From positions 1 to 64,000 of the forward strand of contig JAZQYH010000120.1 in the NCBI GenBank assembly GCA_045633415.1: 64,000 bases of DNA, written 5' to 3'. The notes below the pieces were generated by a model. That model did no database searches and was not told where the DNA came from. It saw only the letters and a list, made by a program, of their open reading frames with translations. A program made the position numbers and the translations under genes. Source of the DNA: RGIG3102 sp045633415 (lineage in GTDB: Bacteria > Bacillota > Clostridia > Oscillospirales > Ruminococcaceae). This document shows, piece by piece, positions 8,360 to 16,423 of the stretch (the stretch's first letter is position 1; each line of letters opens with the position of its first letter).

Positions 8360-10099
8360 TTATACTTCCATTACTATTGGAAGAACCATAGGGCTTCTCT
8401 TTGTCTTTTTATAAAGAACAGTAGAAACCTGGTCTCTGATTTTACTTTTGATAAGCGACCAGTCTTTGTAATCATAGTTTTCATATTTTTCGATTACAGC
8501 CCTTGCCGCCAGACGTGCCTCGCTTATAAGTGCTTCGCTTTCCTTTACATATACGAAGCCACGGGAAATAATGTCTGGCCCGCTGAGAAGCTGGTCGGAA
8601 TAGCCATCAACTGTGAAAACAACCACAACGATACCGTCCTGTGACAGATGGCGGCGGTCTCGCAGTACTACACTGCCTACATCACCTACACCGTAGCCGT
8701 CTACCAGTACCTGACCAGATGTTACGCTTTCTTCCACTGTGATGCCGTTTTTGTCTATTCTCAGCACCTCGCCTGTGTTGGCAAGGATGATATTTTCTTT
8801 CGGAATGCCTGCGCCCTCTGCCAGCATGGCGTGTTTGCGCAGATGCTTGTATTCACCGTGAACAGGGATAAAATACTGTGGTTTTACCAGATTCAGCATC
8901 AGCTTCAGTTCTTCCTGACAGGCGTGACCTGAAACGTGTACATCGTACATTGATTCGTAGATAACGTCAGCCCCCTGCTTCAGCAGTCCGTTCACAACCT
9001 TTGTCACCATTTTTTCATTGCCAGGAATTGGTGTGGCTGAAATAATAATAAAGTCGTTTGGACCGATAACAAACTGTCTGTGTGTGCCGCCAGCCATTCT
9101 GGAAAGGGCAGACATTGGCTCACCCTGACTGCCTGTTGTAATAAGAACAATCTGGCCTGGCTCATAGTCTTTTACCTTTTCAGGCTCAATAACCACATTT
9201 TCAGGTGCATTGAGATAGCCCAGCTCAAATGCCATGGCAATATTGTTCATCATACTGCGGCCTGAAACTGCCACTTTTCTCTTGTGCTTTACTGCAAGGT
9301 CCAGAATCTGCTGTATGCGGTAAATATTTGATGAGAATGTGGCTATGATAATTCTCTTGTTGCCAGCTTTTTCAAAGAATGAGGCAAAGCTCTGTCCCAC
9401 TGTCTTTTCACTGGCTGAATGCCCCTGTCTTTCAGCGTTTGTAGAGTCTGCCAGAAATGCCAGTACACCCTCACTGCCGTATCTTGCAAAGGTGGACAGG
9501 TCTGTTGTTTCGCCCTGTGGCGGTGTGTAGTCTATTTTAAAGTCGCCTGTTGTAACCACAACCCCTGCAGGTGATTCAATAGCAAGACCTACTGCGTCAG
9601 GGATGGAGTGGTTTACGTGGATAGGCACCACTGTCATACAGCCCAGCTGTATTCTGTCGCCCGGTGCAAAAACATTTACATTTACAAGGTTTTTCAGCTG
9701 ATGCTCGCTGAGTTTATTTTCAATAAGACCTTTTGTCAGTCTTGTGGCGTATACAGGTACGTCAATTTCCTTTAAAAGATATGGCAGTGCGCCGATATGG
9801 TCCTCGTGACCATGGGTTATAACGATACCTTTGATTTTGTCCCTGTTTTCAATAACATAGGAAAAATCTGGTATAACAAGGTCTACCCCGAACATTTCGC
9901 TGTCTGGGAAAGTGTTGCCGCAGTCAACGATAAACATATCGCCCCTGCATTCGTATATTGTCATATTCTTGCCTATTTCGTTAAGGCCGCCAAGCGGTAT
10001 AAGACGGATAGCTTCCACGGGAACCTCCTTGATTTTATCTTTTCTATAATAATGTTTTTTTCTTGTGCTGTTATATTTTCTCTGCTCTGTTTTAGGCAT
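8360..10099 (-). CDS. rnjA: Ribonuclease J
   Basis: Metallo-beta-lactamase/beta-CASP ribonuclease with 5'-3' exonuclease and endonuclease activities in mRNA decay and rRNA maturation. It is 579 aa with a short basic N-terminal extension (1-25), the metal motif HGHEDH at 96-101, a beta-CASP domain and a C-terminal RNase J domain. AAAGGAGA precedes the ATG at good spacing. Only one RNase J gene is seen here, so J1 versus J2 cannot be decided. It is the first gene of the minus-strand core operon and has a long, structured leader (10100-10250). Confidence 0.96.
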   Translation of the reverse strand: MPKTEQRKYNSTRKKHYYRKDKIKEVPVEAIRLIPLGGLNEIGKNMTIYECRGDMFIVDCGNTFPDSEMFGVDLVIPDFSYVIENRDKIKGIVITHGHEDHIGALPYLLKEIDVPVYATRLTKGLIENKLSEHQLKNLVNVNVFAPGDRIQLGCMTVVPIHVNHSIPDAVGLAIESPAGVVVTTGDFKIDYTPPQGETTDLSTFARYGSEGVLAFLADSTNAERQGHSASEKTVGQSFASFFEKAGNKRIIIATFSSNIYRIQQILDLAVKHKRKVAVSGRSMMNNIAMAFELGYLNAPENVVIEPEKVKDYEPGQIVLITTGSQGEPMSALSRMAGGTHRQFVIGPNDFIIISATPIPGNEKMVTKVVNGLLKQGADVIYESMYDVHVSGHACQEELKLMLNLVKPQYFIPVHGEYKHLRKHAMLAEGAGIPKENIILANTGEVLRIDKNGITVEESVTSGQVLVDGYGVGDVGSVVLRDRRHLSQDGIVVVVFTVDGYSDQLLSGPDIISRGFVYVKESEALISEARLAARAVIEKYENYDYKDWSLIKSKIRDQVSTVLYKKTKRSPMVLPIVMEV

Positions 10100-10116
10100 T
10101 AAGTCTCCTTTCTTCA

Positions 10117-10287
10117 GTCGTAGAAAAATGATACGACGAAATACACCATATTGAAATGGTGTGCCAATTTATTCTGATATGTAAACGATCACTGTAATGT
10201 GGGTTGCCCCTGTTTTTTAACGCACGACTGGTATTTTAAAAATACCCATATATATTAATGATACTGTATTTAAGATTATATTGTCAA
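10117..10287 (-). promoter_or_regulatory. rnjA promoter and structured leader
   Basis: On the minus strand TTGACA (10282-10287) is followed after 18 nt by TATCAT (10258-10263). This predicts a leader of about 150 nt before rnjA. The leader holds three inverted repeats: around 10230-10247 (GGTATTTT with AAATACC), at 10143-10162 (ACACCAT with ATGGTGT), and at 10117-10137 (GTCGTA with TACGAC) just before the ribosome binding site. None has a T-run, so they are not simple terminators. Control of RNase J by leader folding is my inference. Confidence 0.55.
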
Positions 10288-10313
10288 GACAGGGCCTTTA
10301 TTCTTATGCATTC

Positions 10314-10342
10314 TTTACATAAGGGCGGTTTTATTATATAAT
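10314..10342 (+). promoter_or_regulatory. rnhA promoter
   Basis: TTTACA (10314-10319), a 17-nt spacer and a perfect TATAAT (10337-10342) predict a start near 10349, about 40 nt before rnhA. Confidence 0.75.
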
Positions 10343-10388
10343 TTATTTGTTGTTCCTATATACCGTAAATCCCCGAAAGGAAATATAT

Positions 10389-10826
10389 ATGAAAACTGTT
10401 TACATTTATACTGACGGCGCATGCAGTGGCAACCCGGGTCCTGGTGGCTGGGGCGCAATTTTAAGATATAACGGCGCAGAAAAAGAGCTGTCTGGCGGCG
10501 AAGAACACACAACCAACAACCGTATGGAAATGTGTGCCGTGCTGTATGCTTTGCAGGCACTGAAAGAGCCTTGTCAGGTTATACTTACCAGCGACTCCAA
10601 ATATGTAATAGACAGCATTACAAAGGGCTGGGTATATGGCTGGCAGAAAAAAGGCTGGAAAAAGTCTGACGGCAAAATGGCGCTGAATATCGATTTGTGG
10701 GAACAGATTCTGCCATTACTCAAAAAGCACGATGTTACTTTCAACTGGATAAAAGGTCATGCAGGTCACCCTGAAAACGAACGCTGTGACGCCATGGCAG
10801 TTGCCGAAAGCCAGAAATTCAGATAA
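10389..10826 (+). CDS. rnhA: Ribonuclease HI
   Basis: Removes RNA from RNA-DNA hybrids (primers, R-loops). It is 145 aa; the four acidic catalytic residues are Asp9 (YTDGACSG), Glu47 (NNRMEM), Asp69 (TSDSKY) and Asp134, with His124 in KGHAGHPENE. The start at 10389 is chosen because AAAGGAA lies just before it; an in-frame upstream ATG at 10347 coincides with the predicted transcription start. It is a monocistronic unit with its own promoter and terminator, divergent from rnjA. Confidence 0.96.
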   Translation: MKTVYIYTDGACSGNPGPGGWGAILRYNGAEKELSGGEEHTTNNRMEMCAVLYALQALKEPCQVILTSDSKYVIDSITKGWVYGWQKKGWKKSDGKMALNIDLWEQILPLLKKHDVTFNWIKGHAGHPENERCDAMAVAESQKFR

Positions 10827-10833
10827 GCACACT

Positions 10834-10858
10834 GCACCGCACACAGCGGTGCTTTTTT
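10834..10858 (+). terminator. rnhA terminator
   Basis: GCACCGC (10834-10840) pairs with GCGGTGC (10846-10852) across a 5-nt loop, followed by six T. Confidence 0.92.
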
Positions 10859-10901
10859 ATTGCTGTAACAATTATTACCAGCAAAAAGAATGTTATTCAT
10901 A

Positions 10902-10930
10902 TTGAAAAACTGTGCAAAACACATTATTAT
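10902..10930 (+). promoter_or_regulatory. mnmA promoter
   Basis: TTGAAA (10902-10907), a 17-nt spacer and TATTAT (10925-10930) lie about 28 nt before the mnmA start. Confidence 0.65.
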
Positions 10931-10957
10931 ATAGATAATAAAAGCAAACGGAGATTT

Positions 10958-12010
10958 ATGATGACAAAAAATCTTGATTATAAAAAAGTATTGGTTGGTG
11001 TGTCTGGCGGTGTTGACTCATCAGTATGCATCGACCTGTTAAAAAAGCAGGGGCTTGAGGTGGAAGGTGTGGTTATCCGCTTTTCCCCTGAAAGTGATGA
11101 AGCTGTGGCTGACGCACAAAAAGTATGCGACAAGCTGGGCATTACACTGCATGTAGCTGACGCACAGGCTGATTTCAAAAAATATGTGGTTACACCATTC
11201 TGTGAAAACTATGTAAGCGGCAAAACACCAAACCCTTGTATAGTGTGCAACCCACACGTGAAATTTGCCACACTGATTAAAACTGCAGATGAACTGGGCA
11301 TAGGCTATATCGCCACAGGCCATTATGCACAGGTGGAAAAACTGGGCGAAACTTACTTTGTGAAAAAGGCAGTAAGCACAGCAAAAGACCAGAGCTATAT
11401 GCTGTACCGTCTGCCACAGGAAATTCTTTCCCGCCTTATTCTGCCAATCGGCAGTTTTGAAAAGCCACATATACGCGAAATGGCTGGTGAACTGGAACTG
11501 TTCAATGCTGACAAGCCAGACAGTCAGGAAATATGCTTTATTCCTGACGGCGACTACGGCACATTTATTAAAAATCTGGGCTATAAGACAAAATACGGCT
11601 GGCTGATTGCACCAGACGGCAAGAGAATACGCCGCCACGAAGGTGTGCACAATTTTACCATCGGTCAGCGCAAAGGTCTGGGTGTAGCCCTTGGCAAGCC
11701 TGCCTTTGTAAAGGAAATCACCGAAAAAGGCGATGTCCTGCTGGGCTTTGCAGGGGATGAATTTTTCTCTGGCGTAGAGCTGTCCAGCCCGGTATATGCA
11801 AATGGCTATCTGGACAAGGACACTGTTTTCACAGTGAAAATCCGCAGTGCATCCAAAGGTGACCAGGCAAAGGCTGTTTACTGTGATGATGAAAAAATCG
11901 TGCTGGAGTTTGTAAATCCTGTACGTGCCGCCGCAAAGGGACAGAGCGTGGTTATCTACACAGACGACTATGTGGTAGCAGGCGGCTTTATCGAAAAAGC
12001 AATCAAATAA
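10958..12010 (+). CDS. mnmA: tRNA-specific 2-thiouridylase MnmA
   Basis: Catalyses ATP-dependent 2-thiolation of the wobble uridine U34 in tRNA-Lys, Glu and Gln. It is 350 aa. The PP-loop SGGVDSS is at 16-22, the two active cysteines are probably Cys97 in NPCIVCN and Cys193 in SQEICFI, and KDQSYMLYRL is the family signature. The Cys-Cys-Ser stretch seen in many homologues after the first strand is absent. Two adjacent ATG codons (10958 and 10961) follow GGAG; the second has the better spacing. The gene stands alone between its own promoter and a terminator shared with the convergent neighbour. Confidence 0.94.
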   Translation: MMTKNLDYKKVLVGVSGGVDSSVCIDLLKKQGLEVEGVVIRFSPESDEAVADAQKVCDKLGITLHVADAQADFKKYVVTPFCENYVSGKTPNPCIVCNPHVKFATLIKTADELGIGYIATGHYAQVEKLGETYFVKKAVSTAKDQSYMLYRLPQEILSRLILPIGSFEKPHIREMAGELELFNADKPDSQEICFIPDGDYGTFIKNLGYKTKYGWLIAPDGKRIRRHEGVHNFTIGQRKGLGVALGKPAFVKEITEKGDVLLGFAGDEFFSGVELSSPVYANGYLDKDTVFTVKIRSASKGDQAKAVYCDDEKIVLEFVNPVRAAAKGQSVVIYTDDYVVAGGFIEKAIK

Positions 12011-12022
12011 AACTGTATAAGC

Positions 12023-12051
12023 AAAAAGACACAGCAACCGCTGTGCCTTTT
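12023..12051. terminator. Bidirectional terminator between mnmA and the serine hydrolase
   Basis: The stem AAAAG/CACAGC with GCTGTG/CTTTT (one internal mismatch) and a 4-nt loop is flanked by A and T runs, placed between two convergent genes. Confidence 0.8.
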
Positions 12052-12078
12052 GATTTATTTGTAAAGTTGGAATTTGTG

Positions 12079-13080
12079 TTATTCAGTAATGAATGGTTCA
12101 ATGTATTGCTGGATAAAATCGACTCTATCAAAAACTGTCGGTTTAAAATAGGATGCCACAGCCACCACCAGATTTTTCTGTGGGTTGATGTAGATAACAT
12201 TTCCGCTGTTGCCTATGGCGGCATAGATTTTCTTTTCCCTTTCTATAATCCACCACAGATAGCCGTATTCCATACCTCTGAAATTTTTGCTTTCCACCAC
12301 TCGTGGTGTTGTCATTTCTTCTATCCATCTGGAAGGCACTATCTGCTTGCCATCAAAAACACCATTGTTAAGGCATAACAGACCAATCTTCGCCATATCG
12401 TCAGCAGACATACACAGGCCATAGCCCGGTGTACCCAGCCCGTCTGTATCGCAAAACCAGATGTTTTCTTTCGGCAACTTACCGATTGTAAATTGTTTGT
12501 GCTCTTCTGCCGTTTCAGCATAATAATTTTCGTGCAATGCTATTCCCAATGGTGCAAACAGATATTCATTGGCAAAATCCACTGTTTTCATACCTGTCAC
12601 CGCATATAAAATGCCTGAAAGTATATGCAGACATACAGTCTGATAGTTGAATTCATCTGTCAGACCCTTTCTGCCTCCTAAAAAATCAAGGGAAGCATAG
12701 GTCCAGTTTTCGCTGATACACACCTTTGTCCATGGGTCACCTTTGCATTTATAAGGCGCGCGCATAGTCAGCAGATGTCTGATTGTAACCTGCTGTATGG
12801 TCTTTTCTCCCCTTTTGATTTTGTAGTCCGGGAAATAATCCAGCACTTTGTCATCAATGCTTTTTATCAGTCTCTGGTCAACTGCAATGCCAACCAGCAG
12901 CGAAATTATGCTTTTTGTGGCGGACATAATATGTGTGCAGTCTTCCGGTTTATAGTCATTCCAGCAGTCAGAGTACACTTTTTCACCATTTTTATAAGCA
13001 GTAATCTGGCAGATGTTTGGCTGTTGTTTTTGGATTAAACCGTGCAGTTCTTCTTTGTTCATAGTCATTTTCACTTTCAT
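12079..13080 (-). CDS. Serine hydrolase, class C beta-lactamase/penicillin-binding-protein fold
   Basis: A cytosolic-looking (no signal peptide) 333-aa member of the beta-lactamase-related family. The active-site motif SATK is at 53-56 inside HIMSATKSIISLLVGIA, and the second motif region is FNYQT, where many relatives have a Tyr-x-Asn. A Gly-rich third motif region, AIGNSGNVIYINP, lies near the C terminus. Such proteins act as esterases, peptidases or amidases; a beta-lactamase role is not implied. Three in-frame ATGs (13080, 13068, 13062) compete and none has a strong ribosome binding site. The predicted transcript start lies about 20 nt upstream within a palindrome, suggesting regulation. 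Confidence 0.85.
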   Translation of the reverse strand: MKVKMTMNKEELHGLIQKQQPNICQITAYKNGEKVYSDCWNDYKPEDCTHIMSATKSIISLLVGIAVDQRLIKSIDDKVLDYFPDYKIKRGEKTIQQVTIRHLLTMRAPYKCKGDPWTKVCISENWTYASLDFLGGRKGLTDEFNYQTVCLHILSGILYAVTGMKTVDFANEYLFAPLGIALHENYYAETAEEHKQFTIGKLPKENIWFCDTDGLGTPGYGLCMSADDMAKIGLLCLNNGVFDGKQIVPSRWIEEMTTPRVVESKNFRGMEYGYLWWIIEREKKIYAAIGNSGNVIYINPQKNLVVAVASYFKPTVFDRVDFIQQYIEPFITE

Positions 13081-13090
13081 AATGTGTTTT

Positions 13091-13136
13091 CAGAACGTTC
13101 TGGTTAAAGCATAAGTGAATTTAAAATTAATTTCAA
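13091..13136 (-). promoter_or_regulatory. Serine hydrolase promoter with palindromic operator
   Basis: On the minus strand TTGAAA (13131-13136), a 17-nt spacer and TATGCT (13108-13113) form a good promoter. A perfect 12-bp palindrome, CAGAACGTTCTG (13091-13102), covers the expected start point, a usual place for a repressor site. It lacks the spacer of a LexA box. The regulator is unknown. Confidence 0.6.
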
Positions 13137-13147
13137 TATATTTTTGC

Positions 13148-13180
13148 AAAAAAAGATGCCCTGTTGAAAGGGCATCTTTT
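13148..13180 (-). terminator. Terminator of the aminotransferase/OCD operon
   Basis: A perfect 12-bp stem (13151-13162 with 13169-13180), a 6-nt loop and a T-run on the minus strand. Confidence 0.9.
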
Positions 13181-13242
13181 AATATTATTTCCACTCACTG
13201 TGCAGGATTATGTTTTTCCTTTGATTTCTGTGTTCATAAATA

Positions 13243-14190
13243 TTACTGTTTCAGCAGCCATGCAGCACATACTACGTCTTCGCAGGCAAGACCCTGTGAT
13301 TCAAAGCAGGTGATATCTTTGTCGCTTTCTCTTGCTGTCACTTTACCGCTTACAACTTCTGCAAGGTCACCAAGGATATGGCTTTCTGTAATAGCGCCTT
13401 CTTCCAGTGGGAATGTGTAGTCACCAGCTTCGTTTTTGCAGGAGTCGTAGTTGTCGCAGAACAGACGGGATTTTACCATACATTCTGTGTCCAGTTCTCT
13501 GTTTGCCTTGCCACAGGCGCCAACAGCGTTGATATGTGTGCCTTCTTTTACCCATGCGCCAAACAGCACAGGTACAGCAGATGGTGTAACTGTGTTTACG
13601 ATATCAGCATCTTTTACTGCATCTTCACAGTTTGCACAAGGTACAAATTCGATATCTGGATATTCTGCTTTGTGTTTTTCGCAGAATTTTTCGCTTTCAG
13701 CCAGTGTTGGGCACCATACAGTAACTTTTTTGATATCTCTAACCAGAGTGATAGCTTTCAGATGCATTGTTGCCTGCACACCACCACCGATAAGGCACAT
13801 TGTGTGGCTGTCTTTTCTTGCCATATGTTCAGTAGCCAAAGCGGAAACAGCGGCAGTTCTTATGGCTGTGATGGATGTGCCGTCACAGATACCCTGCAAC
13901 TGACCATCCTCATTGGAGAAAACTGCAACAATACCCAGATGGCTTGGCAGACCGATAGCGTGGTTTGTGTGGAAAGCTGTAATCAGTTTTGCACCGCAAA
14001 CATCTTCTGTTGGGATAATAGCTGGCATAATGCCAAATACTTTACCTGCGCCTACAGGGAAAAGACTGCGCAGTTTGTTTTCCATTTTGCCTTCTGCAAA
14101 AGCTGTAAAAACATCATTCATAAGTCCAATACAGGTTTTCATATCAAGAAGTGAATTAACTTCCTGTTCTGTCATATATTTCAGTTCCAT
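13243..14190 (-). CDS. Ornithine cyclodeaminase/mu-crystallin family NAD(P)-dependent enzyme
   Basis: The family includes ornithine cyclodeaminase, alanine dehydrogenase of the archaeal type, ketimine reductases and SbnB. It is 315 aa, with the substrate-side motif ITAIRTAAVSALA near 107-119 and the Rossmann motif LIGGGVQA at 133-140. AGGAGA precedes the ATG. It starts 9 nt after the class V aminotransferase gene, so the two enzymes probably act on the same amino acid or imine. The substrate cannot be read from sequence; I would not call it ornithine cyclodeaminase without testing. Confidence 0.85.
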   Translation of the reverse strand: MELKYMTEQEVNSLLDMKTCIGLMNDVFTAFAEGKMENKLRSLFPVGAGKVFGIMPAIIPTEDVCGAKLITAFHTNHAIGLPSHLGIVAVFSNEDGQLQGICDGTSITAIRTAAVSALATEHMARKDSHTMCLIGGGVQATMHLKAITLVRDIKKVTVWCPTLAESEKFCEKHKAEYPDIEFVPCANCEDAVKDADIVNTVTPSAVPVLFGAWVKEGTHINAVGACGKANRELDTECMVKSRLFCDNYDSCKNEAGDYTFPLEEGAITESHILGDLAEVVSGKVTARESDKDITCFESQGLACEDVVCAAWLLKQ

Positions 14191-14199
14191 AATAATCTC

Positions 14200-15342
14200 C
14201 TATCCTTTGTATGTGCTGAGAAAATCAGCCAGTCTGTCAAGGTCAGCTGTGTTGTTGAAATAGTGGATACCAATTCTGATAGATTTACCGCTTACCTGTG
14301 CACGGATGCCGTTTTCTTTCAGAATATCGTTTGTAAGGTTCCATTCCTGTGGGAAGTTGATATACATAATACCACTGCGGTTTCTTTCTTCAAAGTTGCC
14401 CACAATGGAAACGTGAGGAATGTCAGCCAGTTTTTTGTACATATAGTCCACCAGACCGAGAATATGTTTTTCCACATCGTCCGGGCCCAGTTCCATATAC
14501 AGTTTGATAGCTTCTTCCAGTGAGCGCAGGCTTTCCCAGTTCAGCATACCTGTTTCAAATTTATTTGCATCTTCAGACAGGTTAAGCACGTATTTTGAAT
14601 GGTCCATTCTGTTTTTGTTGCCTGTCCAGCCCACCTGCACAGGATTGATTTTGTCCAGTACACGTTTGGATGCATAGCCAAAGCCAAAGCCAAACAGACC
14701 GCCCAGCCATTTGAATGTACTGGAAACCATAAAGTCGATTGGTGTTTCCTGTACGTCAATTTTCATAGATGCCACACCCTGTGTAATATCCAGCACCAGA
14801 TATATACCCTTTTCCTGACAGAATGTGGACAGCTCTTTCAAATCGTGACGGAAGCCTGTTGTGTTTTCAACTGAACATAGTGAGATAACCGCTGTGTTTT
14901 CGTCCACCAGTTCAAACAGCTTTTCAGCAGGCATTCTGCCGTTTTCAGGGCGTGCAATTCTTACATTTTCTTCCCCTACAATATTCATCCAGGTGTAAGC
15001 TGTAGATGGGAATGTCTGACCAGAGACGATGATGTTTGCATTTTCTTTCAGCTTGATGCCTGTGGAGAAGATGCTTAAAATTGTGGATGCGGCACCCCCG
15101 AAGAAAATTTCTTCAGGCTGTGCATTGAACATATCTGCCACAGGTTTTCTCATATCATCAGCGTGTTTCCATGCGGCGTGCACACCTGGGATATCAAGAC
15201 CGTTTTCGTATCTGTCAGCCAGATATTTTGTAATTGCTTCGTAGGAATTTTTGCTCATAAGACCAGCAGAGGATGTGTCCAGAAAAGCACATTTTGCTGT
15301 TATCGGAAACTGCTCGGCTCTTACTTTTTCAAATTTATCCAT
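14200..15342 (-). CDS. Class V aminotransferase (cysteine desulfurase/selenocysteine lyase-like)
   Basis: A PLP enzyme of 380 aa. The Schiff-base lysine is Lys211 in SSTFKWLGG, and the PLP-binding Asp185 is in LVLDITQG. The fold family covers cysteine desulfurases, kynureninase-like and isopenicillin-N-epimerase-like enzymes. There is no neighbouring iron-sulphur scaffold gene, so a role in amino-acid metabolism together with the downstream OCD-family enzyme is more likely than cluster assembly. The open frame continues 30 codons upstream, but AGGAGG is placed for the ATG at 15342. Confidence 0.85.
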   Translation of the reverse strand: MDKFEKVRAEQFPITAKCAFLDTSSAGLMSKNSYEAITKYLADRYENGLDIPGVHAAWKHADDMRKPVADMFNAQPEEIFFGGAASTILSIFSTGIKLKENANIIVSGQTFPSTAYTWMNIVGEENVRIARPENGRMPAEKLFELVDENTAVISLCSVENTTGFRHDLKELSTFCQEKGIYLVLDITQGVASMKIDVQETPIDFMVSSTFKWLGGLFGFGFGYASKRVLDKINPVQVGWTGNKNRMDHSKYVLNLSEDANKFETGMLNWESLRSLEEAIKLYMELGPDDVEKHILGLVDYMYKKLADIPHVSIVGNFEERNRSGIMYINFPQEWNLTNDILKENGIRAQVSGKSIRIGIHYFNNTADLDRLADFLSTYKG

Positions 15343-15433
15343 TATAAAAGTCCTCCTGTTATTTTTCGTAGTCATATACTTTAAATATATCACCTTTTTC
15401 AGATAAAATAAATAAAAAACTACTTTTTCCAAT

Positions 15434-15467
15434 CAAAAAATGCCTTCTCCCAATGGGAGAAAGCATT
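15434..15467 (-). terminator. Terminator after the methyltransferase gene
   Basis: A 13-bp stem (15439-15451 with 15455-15467, one mismatch) with a 3-nt loop is followed by six T on the minus strand. Confidence 0.88.
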
Positions 15468-15482
15468 GAATTCTGTATTATT

Positions 15483-15965
15483 TTAAAACAGCCCCCACAG
15501 ACCAAAGGTGTTCTGGTTTTCAAATGTGAGAAGCCAGTCCTTGTTGGCTGGTCCCGCAGCAGAATAATTGCCAAGACCCCCGCCTGTCTGCAAAACGCGA
15601 TGGCAAGGGATAACTATAATAACAGGGTTTGTTCTCATTGCACTGCCCACAGCACGCACAGCCTTTGGATTACCTGTTTTTTCTGCCAGTTCCTTATAGG
15701 TGGTGGTACTGCCATATGGCACTTTCATCAGTTCTTCCAGCACTTTTTTACGGTATGGGGAAACCTTTGGGTTTATTGGCAGGTCAAATTCCTTTAAATT
15801 CCCAAGAAAATAATCATACAGCTGGCCCACAGCTTTTTCCAATAGCGGTGTGGATGGTGCCACCTCCTGTGCTGTTTCCCCTGCATATTTTATTTCTGTA
15901 ATAAATTCATCTTCCTGTGTAATATGTAAAGCACCGATTGGTGTGTTTATAACTGCAAATTCCAT
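15483..15965 (-). CDS. ogt: Methylated-DNA-[protein]-cysteine S-methyltransferase
   Basis: A suicide repair protein that transfers alkyl groups from O6-alkylguanine to its own cysteine. It is 160 aa: an N-terminal ribonuclease-like domain, then the C-terminal helix-turn-helix and the acceptor motif PCHRV at 120-124 with Cys121. GGGGGAGA is well placed for the ATG. It has its own consensus promoter, divergent from and almost touching that of padR, so shared control is possible. Confidence 0.95.
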   Translation of the reverse strand: MEFAVINTPIGALHITQEDEFITEIKYAGETAQEVAPSTPLLEKAVGQLYDYFLGNLKEFDLPINPKVSPYRKKVLEELMKVPYGSTTTYKELAEKTGNPKAVRAVGSAMRTNPVIIVIPCHRVLQTGGGLGNYSAAGPANKDWLLTFENQNTFGLWGLF

Positions 15966-15988
15966 AATATCTCCCCCTTTTTTAATAA

Positions 15989-16017
15989 ATTATACACCAG
16001 CAAAAAAATTGTGTAAA
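15989..16017 (-). promoter_or_regulatory. ogt promoter
   Basis: On the minus strand TTTACA (16012-16017), a 17-nt spacer and a perfect TATAAT (15989-15994) lie just upstream of the methyltransferase gene. Confidence 0.75.
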
Positions 16018-16022
16018 CACTA

Positions 16023-16051
16023 TTGACAAATATATCGACAGACGATATAAT
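16023..16051 (+). promoter_or_regulatory. padR promoter, full consensus
   Basis: A perfect TTGACA (16023-16028), a 17-nt spacer and a perfect TATAAT (16046-16051) predict a start near 16058, 43 nt before the PadR gene. Such a strong promoter is expected to be held down by a repressor. Confidence 0.85.
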
Positions 16052-16085
16052 TATATCGTAGCTCGATATATCGACAAACAATATA
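16031..16085. promoter_or_regulatory. Three tandem PadR-type operators
   Basis: Two perfect copies of TATATCG-N5-CGATATA lie at 16031-16049 (between -35 and -10) and 16052-16070 (start region). A third copy, degenerate in its right arm (TATATCG-ACAAA-CAATATA), is at 16067-16085 and overlaps the second. The spacing places them to block RNA polymerase at the padR promoter. Autorepression by the adjacent PadR protein is inferred from position and symmetry. Confidence 0.75.
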
Positions 16086-16100
16086 ACGGAAGGTGATACT

Positions 16101-16421
16101 ATGGCTGATAAAAATATAAACACTCCACTGACAGAAGCAGTTTACTACATACTGCTGTCTGTAACACAGCCAATGCACGGCTATGGCATAATACAGAATG
16201 TAAAAGAGCTGTCTTACGGCAGGCTGATACTGGCGGCTGGCACACTGTACGGAGCTATTACAAATCTGCTGGCAAAAGGCTGGATAGAAACAGCTGGCGA
16301 AGAAGAAAACTCACGAAAGAAAGAATATATAATAACAGACAGCGGTCTGGCTGTGCTGAAAACCGAGCTGGCAAGACTGGAAGAGCTGGTAAACAACGGC
16401 AGAAAGGTAATGGGAGAATAA
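16101..16421 (+). CDS. PadR-family transcriptional regulator
   Basis: A 106-aa winged-helix repressor of the short (subfamily 2) PadR type. It begins with TPLTEAVYYILLSV and MHGYGI, and ends with a single long dimerisation helix. The winged helix includes GTLYGAITNLLAKGWI and a beta-hairpin with RKKEYIITDSG. GGAAGGTG precedes the ATG. It overlaps no gene and is followed 2 nt later by a DUF2812 membrane protein, a common PadR-DUF2812 pairing. Three palindromes in its promoter suggest that it represses its own operon. Confidence 0.93.
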   Translation: MADKNINTPLTEAVYYILLSVTQPMHGYGIIQNVKELSYGRLILAAGTLYGAITNLLAKGWIETAGEEENSRKKEYIITDSGLAVLKTELARLEELVNNGRKVMGE

Positions 16422-16423
16422 CT

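Noticed and set aside
11039..12037. A 332-codon open frame on the minus strand opposite mnmA
   Set aside because: It mirrors a well-recognised gene, has no ribosome binding site, and its Cys/Phe/Tyr-rich translation matches no family. The same holds for the long frames opposite the dipeptidase (50576-51523) and the OCD gene (13378-14154).
13091..13102. LexA (SOS) box before the serine hydrolase
   Set aside because: Firmicutes LexA sites have GAAC and GTTC arms separated by four bases. Here the arms touch, so the spacing is wrong.
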